Shown in pieces: positions 1 through 5,110 of a DNA stretch of 5,565 nucleotides. Source of the stretch: Caulobacter sp. CCH9-E1. Its GTDB lineage: Bacteria > Pseudomonadota > Alphaproteobacteria > Caulobacterales > Caulobacteraceae. Position 1 is the stretch's first letter. Each line of letters begins with the position of its first letter. Location of the stretch: contig NZ_LSJA01000189.1 of assembly GCF_001556515.1 (NCBI RefSeq), positions 1 through 5,565 on the forward strand, read 5' to 3'. The translations under genes and the position numbers were made by a program. Below the pieces are notes generated by a model. It was given only the letters and a program-made list of their open reading frames with translations, searched no databases and was not told where the DNA came from.

Positions 1-2
1 AG

Positions 3-53
3 CACTTGCCCCCTCAGTCGCTCCGCGACAGCTCCCCCGCATCGCGGGGGAGC
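3..53 (+). repeat. Intergenic repeat, copy A (forward)
   Basis: First of five copies of an intergenic repeat in this window. The family plan is a C-run arm, a small GC hairpin with a 3-base loop, and a final C-run/G-run hairpin. Here the C-run arm is CCCCCTC (9-15), the central hairpin is the imperfect GTCGCTCCGCGAC (17-29), and the last hairpin has a perfect 10-bp stem (31-40 with 44-53). The 13 bases at 3-15 recur exactly at 1001-1013 in copy C. Any inverted partner would lie before base 1, so this may be half of a pair like the other two. Confidence 0.7.
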
Positions 54-61
54 ATCTTTTT
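31..61 (+). terminator. Rho-independent terminator for an upstream plus-strand gene
   Basis: A perfect 10-bp GC-rich stem, GCTCCCCCGC (31-40) with its complement (44-53), closes a 3-base ATC loop and is followed by ATCTTTTT (54-61), five consecutive T. This is the standard intrinsic terminator layout on the plus strand. It forms the end of repeat copy A, so the repeat may have supplied the terminator. It would end transcription from a gene left of the window and insulate the promoter that follows. Confidence 0.75.
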
Positions 62-69
62 ACCCAAAC

Positions 70-118
70 ACTTAAGCACCTACTTGACTATCCGCCCTCC
101 GCCCCGATACTTAAGCAC
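70..118 (+). promoter_or_regulatory. Duplicated operator-like site upstream of the arsR-type gene
   Basis: The 10-mer ACTTAAGCAC occurs at 70-79 and again at 109-118, 39 bp apart, and each copy contains the palindrome CTTAAG. A degenerate relative, TACTTGAC, lies between them at 81-88. The second copy covers the presumed transcription start and touches the ATG at 119; the first lies just before the -35. In this GC-rich sequence two exact AT-containing copies placed this way are unlikely to be chance. ArsR-family proteins bind such sites as dimers and repress their own promoter, so autoregulation by the adjacent gene product is the simplest inference. Binding itself is not demonstrated. Confidence 0.6.
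84..111 (+). promoter_or_regulatory. Housekeeping-type promoter for the ArsR/SRPBCC operon
   Basis: TTGACT (84-89) matches the -35 consensus at five of six positions and GATACT (106-111) matches TATAAT at four of six, with a 16-bp spacer. Transcription would begin about 6-8 bases after the -10, at roughly 117-119, which is the A of the ATG or a base or two before it. The message would thus be leaderless or nearly so, consistent with the absence of any Shine-Dalgarno sequence before this start. Confidence 0.6.
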
Positions 119-457
119 ATGCCTAACCAACAGCCCTCGCTTGATCTGATGTTCCAGGCCCTCGCGGACCCCGCGCGGCGGAGCATGGTCGAGCGGCTCA
201 GCCGGGGCCCCGCCTCGGTGAGCGAACTGGCCCGGCCGCTGGACATGTCGCTGCCGGCGGTCATGCAGCACCTGGCCATGCTGGAGGCGGGCGGGATCGT
301 GACGTCGGAAAAGGTCGGCCGGGTGCGCACCTGCCAGATCCGTCCCGAGGCGCTGTCCCTGGCCGAACAATGGATCAACCAGAGGCGCACCCAGTGGGAA
401 CAGCGCCTTGATCGGCTGGGCGCGTTCCTGGCCGCCGAGGAAGAGGAGACGAAATGA
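119..457 (+). CDS. ArsR/SmtB-family winged-helix transcriptional repressor (AHSA1-partner type)
   Basis: A 112-residue winged-helix DNA-binding protein, the usual size for the ArsR family. Residues 8-30 (LDLMFQALADPARRSMVERL region) form the first helices and carry the family signature ALADPxRR; V34-L41 and S44-L55 (MSLPAVMQHLAML) form the helix-turn-helix; G59-C72 form the wing with the KVGRVRTC motif. The C-terminal helix contains EQWINQRRTQWEQRLDRL. The ELCVCDL metal-binding motif of ArsR/SmtB metal sensors is absent and C72 is the only cysteine, so classical metal sensing is unlikely. This subtype is typically encoded next to an SRPBCC/AHSA1 protein, as here, with a 4-bp ATGA overlap at 454-457. 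No Shine-Dalgarno precedes ATG 119 and a promoter is positioned for a leaderless transcript. An in-frame ATG at 149 has no ribosome site either. The inducer is unknown. Confidence 0.9.
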   Translation: MPNQQPSLDLMFQALADPARRSMVERLSRGPASVSELARPLDMSLPAVMQHLAMLEAGGIVTSEKVGRVRTCQIRPEALSLAEQWINQRRTQWEQRLDRLGAFLAAEEEETK

Positions 458-924
458 CCGAGCGCCCCACGGCCCGCAGCGCCATCCACGCCACCTTCGT
501 CGTCGAGCGGGTCTACGCCGCCTCGCCCGCCCGGGTGTTCGCCGCCTTCGCAGATCCGGAGAAGAAGGCCCAGTGGTTCCACGGCCCCGAGGAATGGGGT
601 CCGCCCGAAAGCGGCATGGACTTTCGGGTCGGCGGCGAGGACTACGCCGTCAGCCGCCCGCCGGGCGAGTTGCCGCACCACTTCCGCAGCCGCTACCACG
701 ACATCGTTCCGAACGAGCGGATCGTCTACACCTACTGGATGCACCACGGCGAGAACCTGGCCTCGGTGTCGGTCTCGACGATCGAAGTGCGGCCGGAGGG
801 CCCCAAGACCCGCCTGGTCATCACCGAGGTCGGGGTGTTCCTGGACGGCTACTACAGCCCCGAAGGCCGCGAGGACGGCACGCGCCAGCTGATGGAGCAG
901 ATCGCGCCGATCGTGGAGGGGTGA
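454..924 (+). CDS. SRPBCC (AHSA1-like) domain protein
   Basis: A 156-residue protein made of a single AHSA1/START-type SRPBCC domain, a helix-grip fold with a hydrophobic ligand cavity. Recognisable family motifs in order: V20 onward with the helix SPARVFAAFADPEKKAQWF, a FRVGG strand, YHDIVPNERIVYTY in the middle, the strands SVSVSTIE and TRLVITE, then the loop GVFLDGYYSPEGREDGT before the C-terminal helix. The ATG overlaps the stop of the repressor gene (ATGA at 454-457) and has a good Shine-Dalgarno, GAGGAG at 443-448, five bases upstream, so the two proteins are probably translationally coupled. The family covers stress-associated and ligand-binding proteins with few assigned biochemical roles. 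By context it may bind or process the ligand sensed by the repressor, but that is inference. The cytoplasm is its likely location, since no signal peptide is visible. Confidence 0.88.
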   Translation: MTERPTARSAIHATFVVERVYAASPARVFAAFADPEKKAQWFHGPEEWGPPESGMDFRVGGEDYAVSRPPGELPHHFRSRYHDIVPNERIVYTYWMHHGENLASVSVSTIEVRPEGPKTRLVITEVGVFLDGYYSPEGREDGTRQLMEQIAPIVEG

Positions 925-934
925 GATGCTCTTC

Positions 935-980
935 CGCCCCCTCCGGGGGAGGACGACCGCGAAGCGGTCAGGTGGGGGCG
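935..980 (-). repeat. Intergenic repeat, copy B (reverse orientation)
   Basis: The arms CGCCCCCTCC (935-944) and GGTGGGGGCG (971-980) can pair with a single mismatch, enclosing a perfect 6-bp hairpin GACCGC-GAA-GCGGTC (955-969). Alternatively CCCCC (937-941) pairs with GGGGG (945-949). Read on the minus strand it has the same order of elements as copies A, C and E. It starts about ten bases after the stop of the SRPBCC gene and together with copy C fills the gap between two convergent genes, so it could serve as a bidirectional terminator; no T-run follows on the plus strand. Confidence 0.7.
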
Positions 981-1000
981 AGTAAGGTGATTTAGCTCCA

Positions 1001-1046
1001 CACTTGCCCCCTCCGCGCCTTCGGCGCTCCTCCACCAGAGGGGGAA
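1001..1046 (+). repeat. Intergenic repeat, copy C (forward)
   Basis: The arms CCCCCTC (1007-1013) and GAGGGGG (1038-1044) pair over 7 bp and enclose the 5-bp hairpin GCGCC-TTC-GGCGC (1015-1027). The left end (1001-1013) is identical to 3-13 plus two bases of copy A. It is inverted relative to copy B, 20 bases away, and lies ten bases past the stop codon of the cytochrome gene on the minus strand. A role in ending or stabilising the 3' end of the cytochrome message is plausible. Confidence 0.7.
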
Positions 1047-1056
1047 GAAGTCAGCT

Positions 1057-1479
1057 TCAATGCCCCCCCGCGCTCGGCGGCTTGGCCATCTTCGCCACGT
1101 CCGCTTCCGTCACCGGCTTGGCGTAGTTGTTGCCGAAGTGCGTGCGGACATAGGTGATCGCCTCGGCCATCTGGGCGTTGCTGAGCGTGCCGACGAAGCC
1201 GGGCATGCCGCCCTTGCCGCTGGTCACCACCATGATCGGATAGGCCGCTCCGGCCAGCTTCGGGTTCGAGGCCAGGGCCGGAATGGTCCCCGCCCCCACC
1301 CCGCCCTTGGCGTCGGCCATGTGGCAGGCCTGGCAGACCTGGGTGTAGACCTGCTCGCCGGTCACCGGCTTGGCCGCGCGGACGATGCCGCCGCCGGTGT
1401 CGCCGCCGCCGGACGCCGGCGTCTGGGCCATGGCGGGGAAGGCCGCCAGCAGGGCCGCCGTCAGAACGATCTTCCTCAT
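1057..1479 (-). CDS. Exported class I c-type cytochrome (monohaem)
   Basis: A 140-residue periplasmic monohaem cytochrome. Residues 1-18 are a Sec signal peptide (MRK, hydrophobic core, AMA|Q cleavage site). A glycine-rich linker (about 20-33) follows, then the cytochrome fold: haem attachment motif C49-Q-A-C52-H53, with H53 as the proximal ligand, and M92 in GGMPGF as the likely sixth ligand. The C-terminal helix, MAEAITYVRTHFGN, is typical of class I cytochromes. The start ATG at 1479 lies 2 bp after the stop of the flavoprotein gene and has a GGAGG Shine-Dalgarno inside that gene's end (1491-1487), seven bases upstream, so the two are surely co-transcribed. The neighbour's Tat signal places both proteins in the same compartment, making this cytochrome the probable electron acceptor of the flavoenzyme. 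Final delivery to a terminal oxidase is inferred. The specific subfamily is not recognised. Confidence 0.92.
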   Translation of the reverse strand: MRKIVLTAALLAAFPAMAQTPASGGGDTGGGIVRAAKPVTGEQVYTQVCQACHMADAKGGVGAGTIPALASNPKLAGAAYPIMVVTSGKGGMPGFVGTLSNAQMAEAITYVRTHFGNNYAKPVTEADVAKMAKPPSAGGH

Positions 1480-1481
1480 GA

Positions 1482-3077
1482 TCAGGCCTCCAGCGCACGC
1501 TTGTGCAGACGGGTGATGGCGTCGATGGACGAGAGCAGCGCCCCCTCCATCCAGCAGCCGACGTAAGAGGCGTGCTCGCCGGCCAGCACGATCCGGCGGT
1601 CCATGCCGACCAGGGTCTGGTAGTGCTGCTTGCGGGTGTCCTCGTTCCAGCGGGCGCAGCAACCCAGGCTCCAGGGCACGCGGCTCCAGGCCACCGAGGC
1701 GCCCGACAGGAACTCCTTGCGGTAGCTCTCCGGATGGATCACCGAGCCCTGCGCCAGGGCGACCTCGATCCGCTGCTCGGGCGTCATGCCGGCCAGGCGA
1801 TAGGCGCCCAGCTCGCGGGCGAAGGCGCCCAACAGCACGGCCGGGCCGTCCTTGAACATGTTGTTGTTCGGATAGGAGATCAGGGCGATCTCCTGGTCGG
1901 TGAAGCTGTGGCCGCCGTAGATGTAGTCGTCTTCCTCCCAGAAGCGGCGCTTCATCTCGAGGCCGATCTTGACCTGGCCGGAATAGGGCACGGCCTTGAT
2001 CGCCGCCATCATCTCGTCGGTGACCTGAAGGTCCATCTGGCCCAGCACGCCCAGCGGGATCGTACAGACGCACCAGTCGGCCTTGGAATCGACAGCCTTG
2101 CCGGTGACGGTGTCGGTCCAGCTGACGGTGACGCCCTTGTCGTCCTGGGCGATCTTGCCGACCTTGGCGTTGTAGGTGATCAGGCCGTCCACCTGCTTGG
2201 CGAAGCCCTTGCCGATCATGTCCATGCCGCCGACCGGCTGGAACATGGTGGTCTGCATCTCGTGGTTCATGAAGAAGCCCATCGCGGTCCAGACCTGCGG
2301 GTCCAGCACGTCGTGCAGGCTGTAGAGGTCCTTGGACGGGATCGGGGCGCCATTGACACCGCCGCCCGGCGGCCGCTCGTAACCCCGGTGCGACGAGGCC
2401 TTCAGGCTGGGCGAATATTTGTAATTGTTGTCCAGCAGGCCCCAGCCCTTCATGGCCTCCAAGAGCTTGTCGCGGTCCTCGGCCGTGACCGTGTCGTCCA
2501 GAGCCTTGGCGTTGACCGACTTGGCCAGCAGCTCGGCGATATTGCCCTCGAAGTCGGCGGCTGCGGCGTTGAAGCGCACCGGCTTGCCGCCGAAGGCCTG
2601 GGACGAGTGGATCCAGCCGGAGTGGTTGAACTGGATGAACGGCTCCAGCGCCACGCCGAACGCCTTGCAATAGTGCAGCAGGGTCCGGTGGTGATGCGGG
2701 ATCCGCCAGGGTCCCGGGTTCAGGTAGTTGCCGGGCGAGAAGGCGACCTTCTGCGTCGCGCCGCCCAGCTCGGTATAGGTGTCGCCGCCCCGCAGCGACC
2801 AGTTGCGACCGCCGGGACGGTTCTGGAACTCCAGGATCTGAACCTTGTAGCCGGCCTTGCGCAGCTCGTAGGCGGCCAGCATGCCGGCCAGGCCCGCGCC
2901 CAGCACGATGACGCTGGCGCCGGGCCGCGCGCCTTGCAGGTTCGGCGGGCCGTGGAACTGGGTCTCGGCCGCGTGGCCCAGGGTGGTCATCGCCTGATAG
3001 AGCGCCGCCGTCCCGCCGACCTTGGCGATGGCGGACAGAAGTTGGCGCCGTGTCGGCGCCCTGACACCGGAGTCCAT
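1482..3077 (-). CDS. Tat-exported FAD-dependent amine/L-amino-acid oxidoreductase
   Basis: A 531-residue flavoprotein of the monoamine oxidase / L-amino-acid oxidase superfamily. Residues 1-37 form a twin-arginine signal (T9-R10-R11-Q-L-L, then a hydrophobic stretch to GHAA), so the folded holoenzyme is probably exported. The FAD-binding Rossmann motif is G60-A-G62-L-A-G65 with E83 ending the second strand, followed by RPGGR (87-91). GPWRIP (122-127) resembles the L-amino-acid oxidase GPMRxP segment. FQPVGGMDMI (279-288) and K370, matching the lysine near the flavin N5 in amine oxidases, are also present. The C-terminal FAD motif is AGEHAS...GCWMEGA (499-513). ATG 3077 is chosen because GAGGGGAAGAG lies just upstream (3093-3083); a GTG at 3095 overlaps that ribosome site and would only add six residues before the Tat signal. 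The cytochrome gene follows after 2 bp, suggesting dehydrogenase rather than oxidase behaviour. The substrate cannot be told from sequence; a polyamine, amino acid or other amine are all possible. Confidence 0.9.
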   Translation of the reverse strand: MDSGVRAPTRRQLLSAIAKVGGTAALYQAMTTLGHAAETQFHGPPNLQGARPGASVIVLGAGLAGMLAAYELRKAGYKVQILEFQNRPGGRNWSLRGGDTYTELGGATQKVAFSPGNYLNPGPWRIPHHHRTLLHYCKAFGVALEPFIQFNHSGWIHSSQAFGGKPVRFNAAAADFEGNIAELLAKSVNAKALDDTVTAEDRDKLLEAMKGWGLLDNNYKYSPSLKASSHRGYERPPGGGVNGAPIPSKDLYSLHDVLDPQVWTAMGFFMNHEMQTTMFQPVGGMDMIGKGFAKQVDGLITYNAKVGKIAQDDKGVTVSWTDTVTGKAVDSKADWCVCTIPLGVLGQMDLQVTDEMMAAIKAVPYSGQVKIGLEMKRRFWEEDDYIYGGHSFTDQEIALISYPNNNMFKDGPAVLLGAFARELGAYRLAGMTPEQRIEVALAQGSVIHPESYRKEFLSGASVAWSRVPWSLGCCARWNEDTRKQHYQTLVGMDRRIVLAGEHASYVGCWMEGALLSSIDAITRLHKRALEA

Positions 3078-3243
3078 GTAAGCTCTTCCCCTCACGCGCC
3101 GCCGACTTCGGCGTGCGGATAGAAGGGCTATCAGCCGTTGCGCCGACGGCGAGGCTTCACGGCGACCCGGCCGGACGATGCGGCCAAGGCTGCGAATTTA
3201 TCGGCACAAGGACGGCCTGGTTGCGCGCGAACTGTGCAGCGCC
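3078..3243 (-). promoter_or_regulatory. Upstream region of the oxidoreductase/cytochrome operon
   Basis: This 166-bp gap separates the kinase stop from the oxidoreductase start, both on the minus strand, and is long enough to hold a promoter. On the minus strand GATAAATT (3202-3195) is the only clear AT-rich -10-like element; no convincing -35 stands 16-18 bases upstream, so an activator-dependent or alternative-sigma promoter is possible. A small hairpin, CGCCG-ACTT-CGGCG (about 3098-3111), would lie in the leader just before the Shine-Dalgarno at 3093-3083. No T-run terminator after the kinase is visible, so read-through from it cannot be excluded. Confidence 0.3.
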
Positions 3244-4914
3244 CTATCTGACCACGCGCAGGCTCGGACGCTCGTCGGCGACGCGCTCCAGGGGGACGAC
3301 GAAGTGGAAGCTGGAGCCCTGCCCCAGCGCCGTGTGGACGTCGATCGTTCCGCCCATCAGCTGCACCAGCTCGCGGCAGATCGACAGCCCCAGCCCCGCC
3401 CCCTCGTGAGGCCGCGTCGAGGACTCGTCGACCTGGGAAAAACTCCTGAACAGGTCAGGCAGGTATTCCGCGGGAACGCCGGGGCCTGTGTCCTCGACCT
3501 CGAACCGCAGACCTTGCGTCGAGGGGCGGACGCGGACGGTGACCCCGCCGCGCTCGGTGAACTTGATCGCGTTGGCGACCAGGTTGCCCAGCACTTGGCG
3601 CAGCCGCATCGCGTCGCCTCGCCAGCGTCCCCGGATATCGGGCGCGACATCAACCGCCAGCGACAGGCCCTTGACCGCCGCCGCGCCGGAGAAGGCCAGG
3701 CAGGCGGCCTCGACCATCGGGGCCAGATCGAAGGCGTCGGACCGCAAGCGCACGGCGTGGCTCTCCAGCCGGGCGATATCGAGGATGTCGTTCAGCAGGG
3801 CCAGCAGGGCGCGCCCGGACTCTTCGAGGATCCGCAGGCGACGGGCCTGGGGCTCGGTCAGCGTGTCGGCCGCCATCACCTGGGCCATGCCCAGCACGCC
3901 GTTCAAGGGCGTGCGGATCTCGTGGCTCATATTGGCCAGGAACAGGGTCTTGGCGGCGTTAGCGGCCTCGGCCTCGGTCTTGGCGGCGATCAGGGCGCGG
4001 CGGCTGTCGCGCAGCTGGACCAGGGCCTCGGCGACGCGCCGGAACAGCAGGATGGCGGCGACGCCCATGACTACGAACCCGACCGTCAGCCACGGCGCCA
4101 GGGTCTTGAGCAGCGACAGCCCCGGATCCTTGGCGTCCCAGGACAGCACGCCGACCGGACGGCCGTTGATGTCCGACAGCGGGGCGTAAGGCTTCTGGCC
4201 GCGCGGCGCGGCGCGCAGCTCCAGCCCGTCCAGGCCGTAGGCGTCGGAGAAGTCCCGAAGGAAAACCGCGTCGATCCGGCGCGCGGTGACGACCACCGCC
4301 GACGGGCCGCGATAAGCCTCCGCCGCGGCCTTGCTCTCGGGCGTGACCGAGGCCAAGGCGACGAGGTAGACTCCTCCGTCGCTCCGCATCAGTCCGGTTC
4401 GCGCCGCCTCGGCGCCGGCGCCCAATCGCCCGGCCGCCAGGGCGCGGCGGGCGTCATCCGCGATCTTGTCGGCGATCGGCTTCGCCTGGGCGGGAAGAGT
4501 CCCAAGGGCCTGTTCGGACGCCCTGACGCCGTCCCTGGAAGCGTAGACCACGGCGCCCGACCGCATCACGAACGTCACGTCGTGGCTGAACTGGATCTTG
4601 TAGTAGCCAGCGAAGTTCGTGTCGGCCCAGGCGAGATCGGTCTTCGCGCCCATGGCCCGATAGGCGCTGTCCCACAGGGTTGCGGAGGTCAGCTCGCGCC
4701 GCACCCGTTCGAGGTCGCGCGCGATCGATCGATCAGCCAGACTGATCTCGTCCTGGGCCTCGATGTGATCCAGCGTCCTGGCCGTGACGATCATCAGCGC
4801 CAGGCCGCCCAGGATCGCCACGATCACCAGGACGGCCGCCGCCACCACCATCCCTTGGATGAGGCGCATGGGCCGGTTGAGCGTCCGGCGGGAAGAGGAA
4901 CCAGGTCTCGCCAT
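3244..4914 (-). CDS. Membrane sensor histidine kinase with CHASE4-like periplasmic domain
   Basis: A 556-residue inner-membrane sensor kinase. A basic N-terminus is followed by TM1 (about 21-43), a periplasmic domain of some 225 residues (45-270), TM2 (about 272-291), a linker coiled coil (295-322), a HisKA dimerisation/phosphoacceptor domain with H331 in NMSHEIRTPLNG, and a HATPase_c domain with N box N444-N448-K451, G1 box D475-T-G477-P-G479, F box around F489-F492 and G2 box G505-A-G-L-G509. The periplasmic part has CHASE4 features: helix DLERVRREL, the LWDSAY motif (80-85), NFAGYY (100-105) and FVMRSGAVVYAS. No receiver domain is fused and no response regulator gene is in view, so it is an orphan whose partner and signal are unknown. 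ATG 4914 is preferred: AAGGCGG lies about five bases upstream, whereas an internal ATG at 4869 (M16) has no ribosome site. All catalytic boxes look intact. Confidence 0.92.
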   Translation of the reverse strand: MARPGSSSRRTLNRPMRLIQGMVVAAAVLVIVAILGGLALMIVTARTLDHIEAQDEISLADRSIARDLERVRRELTSATLWDSAYRAMGAKTDLAWADTNFAGYYKIQFSHDVTFVMRSGAVVYASRDGVRASEQALGTLPAQAKPIADKIADDARRALAAGRLGAGAEAARTGLMRSDGGVYLVALASVTPESKAAAEAYRGPSAVVVTARRIDAVFLRDFSDAYGLDGLELRAAPRGQKPYAPLSDINGRPVGVLSWDAKDPGLSLLKTLAPWLTVGFVVMGVAAILLFRRVAEALVQLRDSRRALIAAKTEAEAANAAKTLFLANMSHEIRTPLNGVLGMAQVMAADTLTEPQARRLRILEESGRALLALLNDILDIARLESHAVRLRSDAFDLAPMVEAACLAFSGAAAVKGLSLAVDVAPDIRGRWRGDAMRLRQVLGNLVANAIKFTERGGVTVRVRPSTQGLRFEVEDTGPGVPAEYLPDLFRSFSQVDESSTRPHEGAGLGLSICRELVQLMGGTIDVHTALGQGSSFHFVVPLERVADERPSLRVVR

Positions 4915-4987
4915 CCGACCGCCTTACGCCGCCAGGGATAGCGAAGCGTAAAACGCGGCCTTTAGCCACAGGCAGGCGAAAACGCTA
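4915..4987 (-). promoter_or_regulatory. Short leader and possible weak promoter of the histidine kinase gene
   Basis: The 73 bp between repeat copy D and the kinase ATG hold the Shine-Dalgarno AAGGCGG (about 4925-4919). On the minus strand TTTTCGC and, nine bases later, GCTAAAGG partially resemble the Caulobacter housekeeping consensus (TTGACGS, 10-14 bases, GCTANAWC), and GCTATCCC is a second -10-like candidate closer to the gene. None is convincing. Because strong hairpins separate this region from the prolyl isomerase gene, an own promoter for the kinase is expected somewhere here. Confidence 0.25.
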
Positions 4988-5041
4988 AATCCTCCCCCCA
5001 GCGGGGGAGGTGTCGGCGCGTAGCGACGACGGAGGGGGAAG
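4988..5041 (-). repeat. Intergenic repeat, copy D (reverse orientation)
   Basis: Contains an 8-bp hairpin, CCTCCCCC (4991-4998) with GGGGGAGG (5003-5010), around a CAGC loop; a less perfect central GTCG/CGAC hairpin (5012-5027); and the arm GGAGGGGGAAG (5031-5041). Read on the minus strand it matches the plan of copy E. The outer AATCCTCCCCC (4988-4998) is complementary to 5096-5106 and the inner arm to 5059-5069, so D and E form one long imperfect palindrome. Confidence 0.75.
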
Positions 5042-5058
5042 ACGCCGGGTCAGCAGGA

Positions 5059-5106
5059 CTTCCCCCTCCGGCGCTTCGCGCCGCCTCCCCCGCTAGGGGG
5101 AGGATT
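5059..5106 (+). repeat. Intergenic repeat, copy E (forward)
   Basis: The cleanest copy: the arm CTTCCCCCTCC (5059-5069), a perfect 6-bp hairpin CGGCGC-TTC-GCGCCG (5069-5083), and an 8-bp hairpin CCTCCCCC (5084-5091) with GGGGGAGG (5096-5103) around a GCTA loop. It ends four bases before the stop codon of the prolyl isomerase gene, so on the minus strand it is the first thing transcribed after that gene. It could act as a terminator or 3'-end stabiliser, although no long T-run follows. Confidence 0.75.
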
Positions 5107-5110
5107 GGGA

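Noticed and set aside
88..1035. Minus-strand frame of 315 codons across the ArsR/SRPBCC genes
   Set aside because: It is antisense to two recognisable genes, runs through two intergenic repeats, and has arginine/alanine-rich shadow composition.
925..1056. Possible CRISPR array from the recurring C-run/G-run blocks
   Set aside because: The blocks alternate in orientation, vary in sequence and are not separated by equal-length unique spacers; they are hairpin repeats.
1057..2670. Reading the cytochrome as the C-terminal part of a 537-residue fused protein
   Set aside because: Upstream of M1 at 1479 the frame is an out-of-frame shadow of the oxidoreductase. A signal peptide and a GGAGG ribosome site mark the real start at 1479.
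1503..3122. Long plus-strand open frame (539 codons) opposite the oxidoreductase gene
   Set aside because: It is antisense to a clear flavoprotein with FAD motifs, is rich in R, G, A, H and V as expected for a shadow frame in GC-rich DNA, and shows no recognisable domain.
3178..4941. Long plus-strand open frame (587 codons) opposite the histidine kinase gene
   Set aside because: It covers the entire kinase on the other strand, has a low-complexity Q/G/R/D composition and no domain; the minus-strand frame has all kinase boxes.
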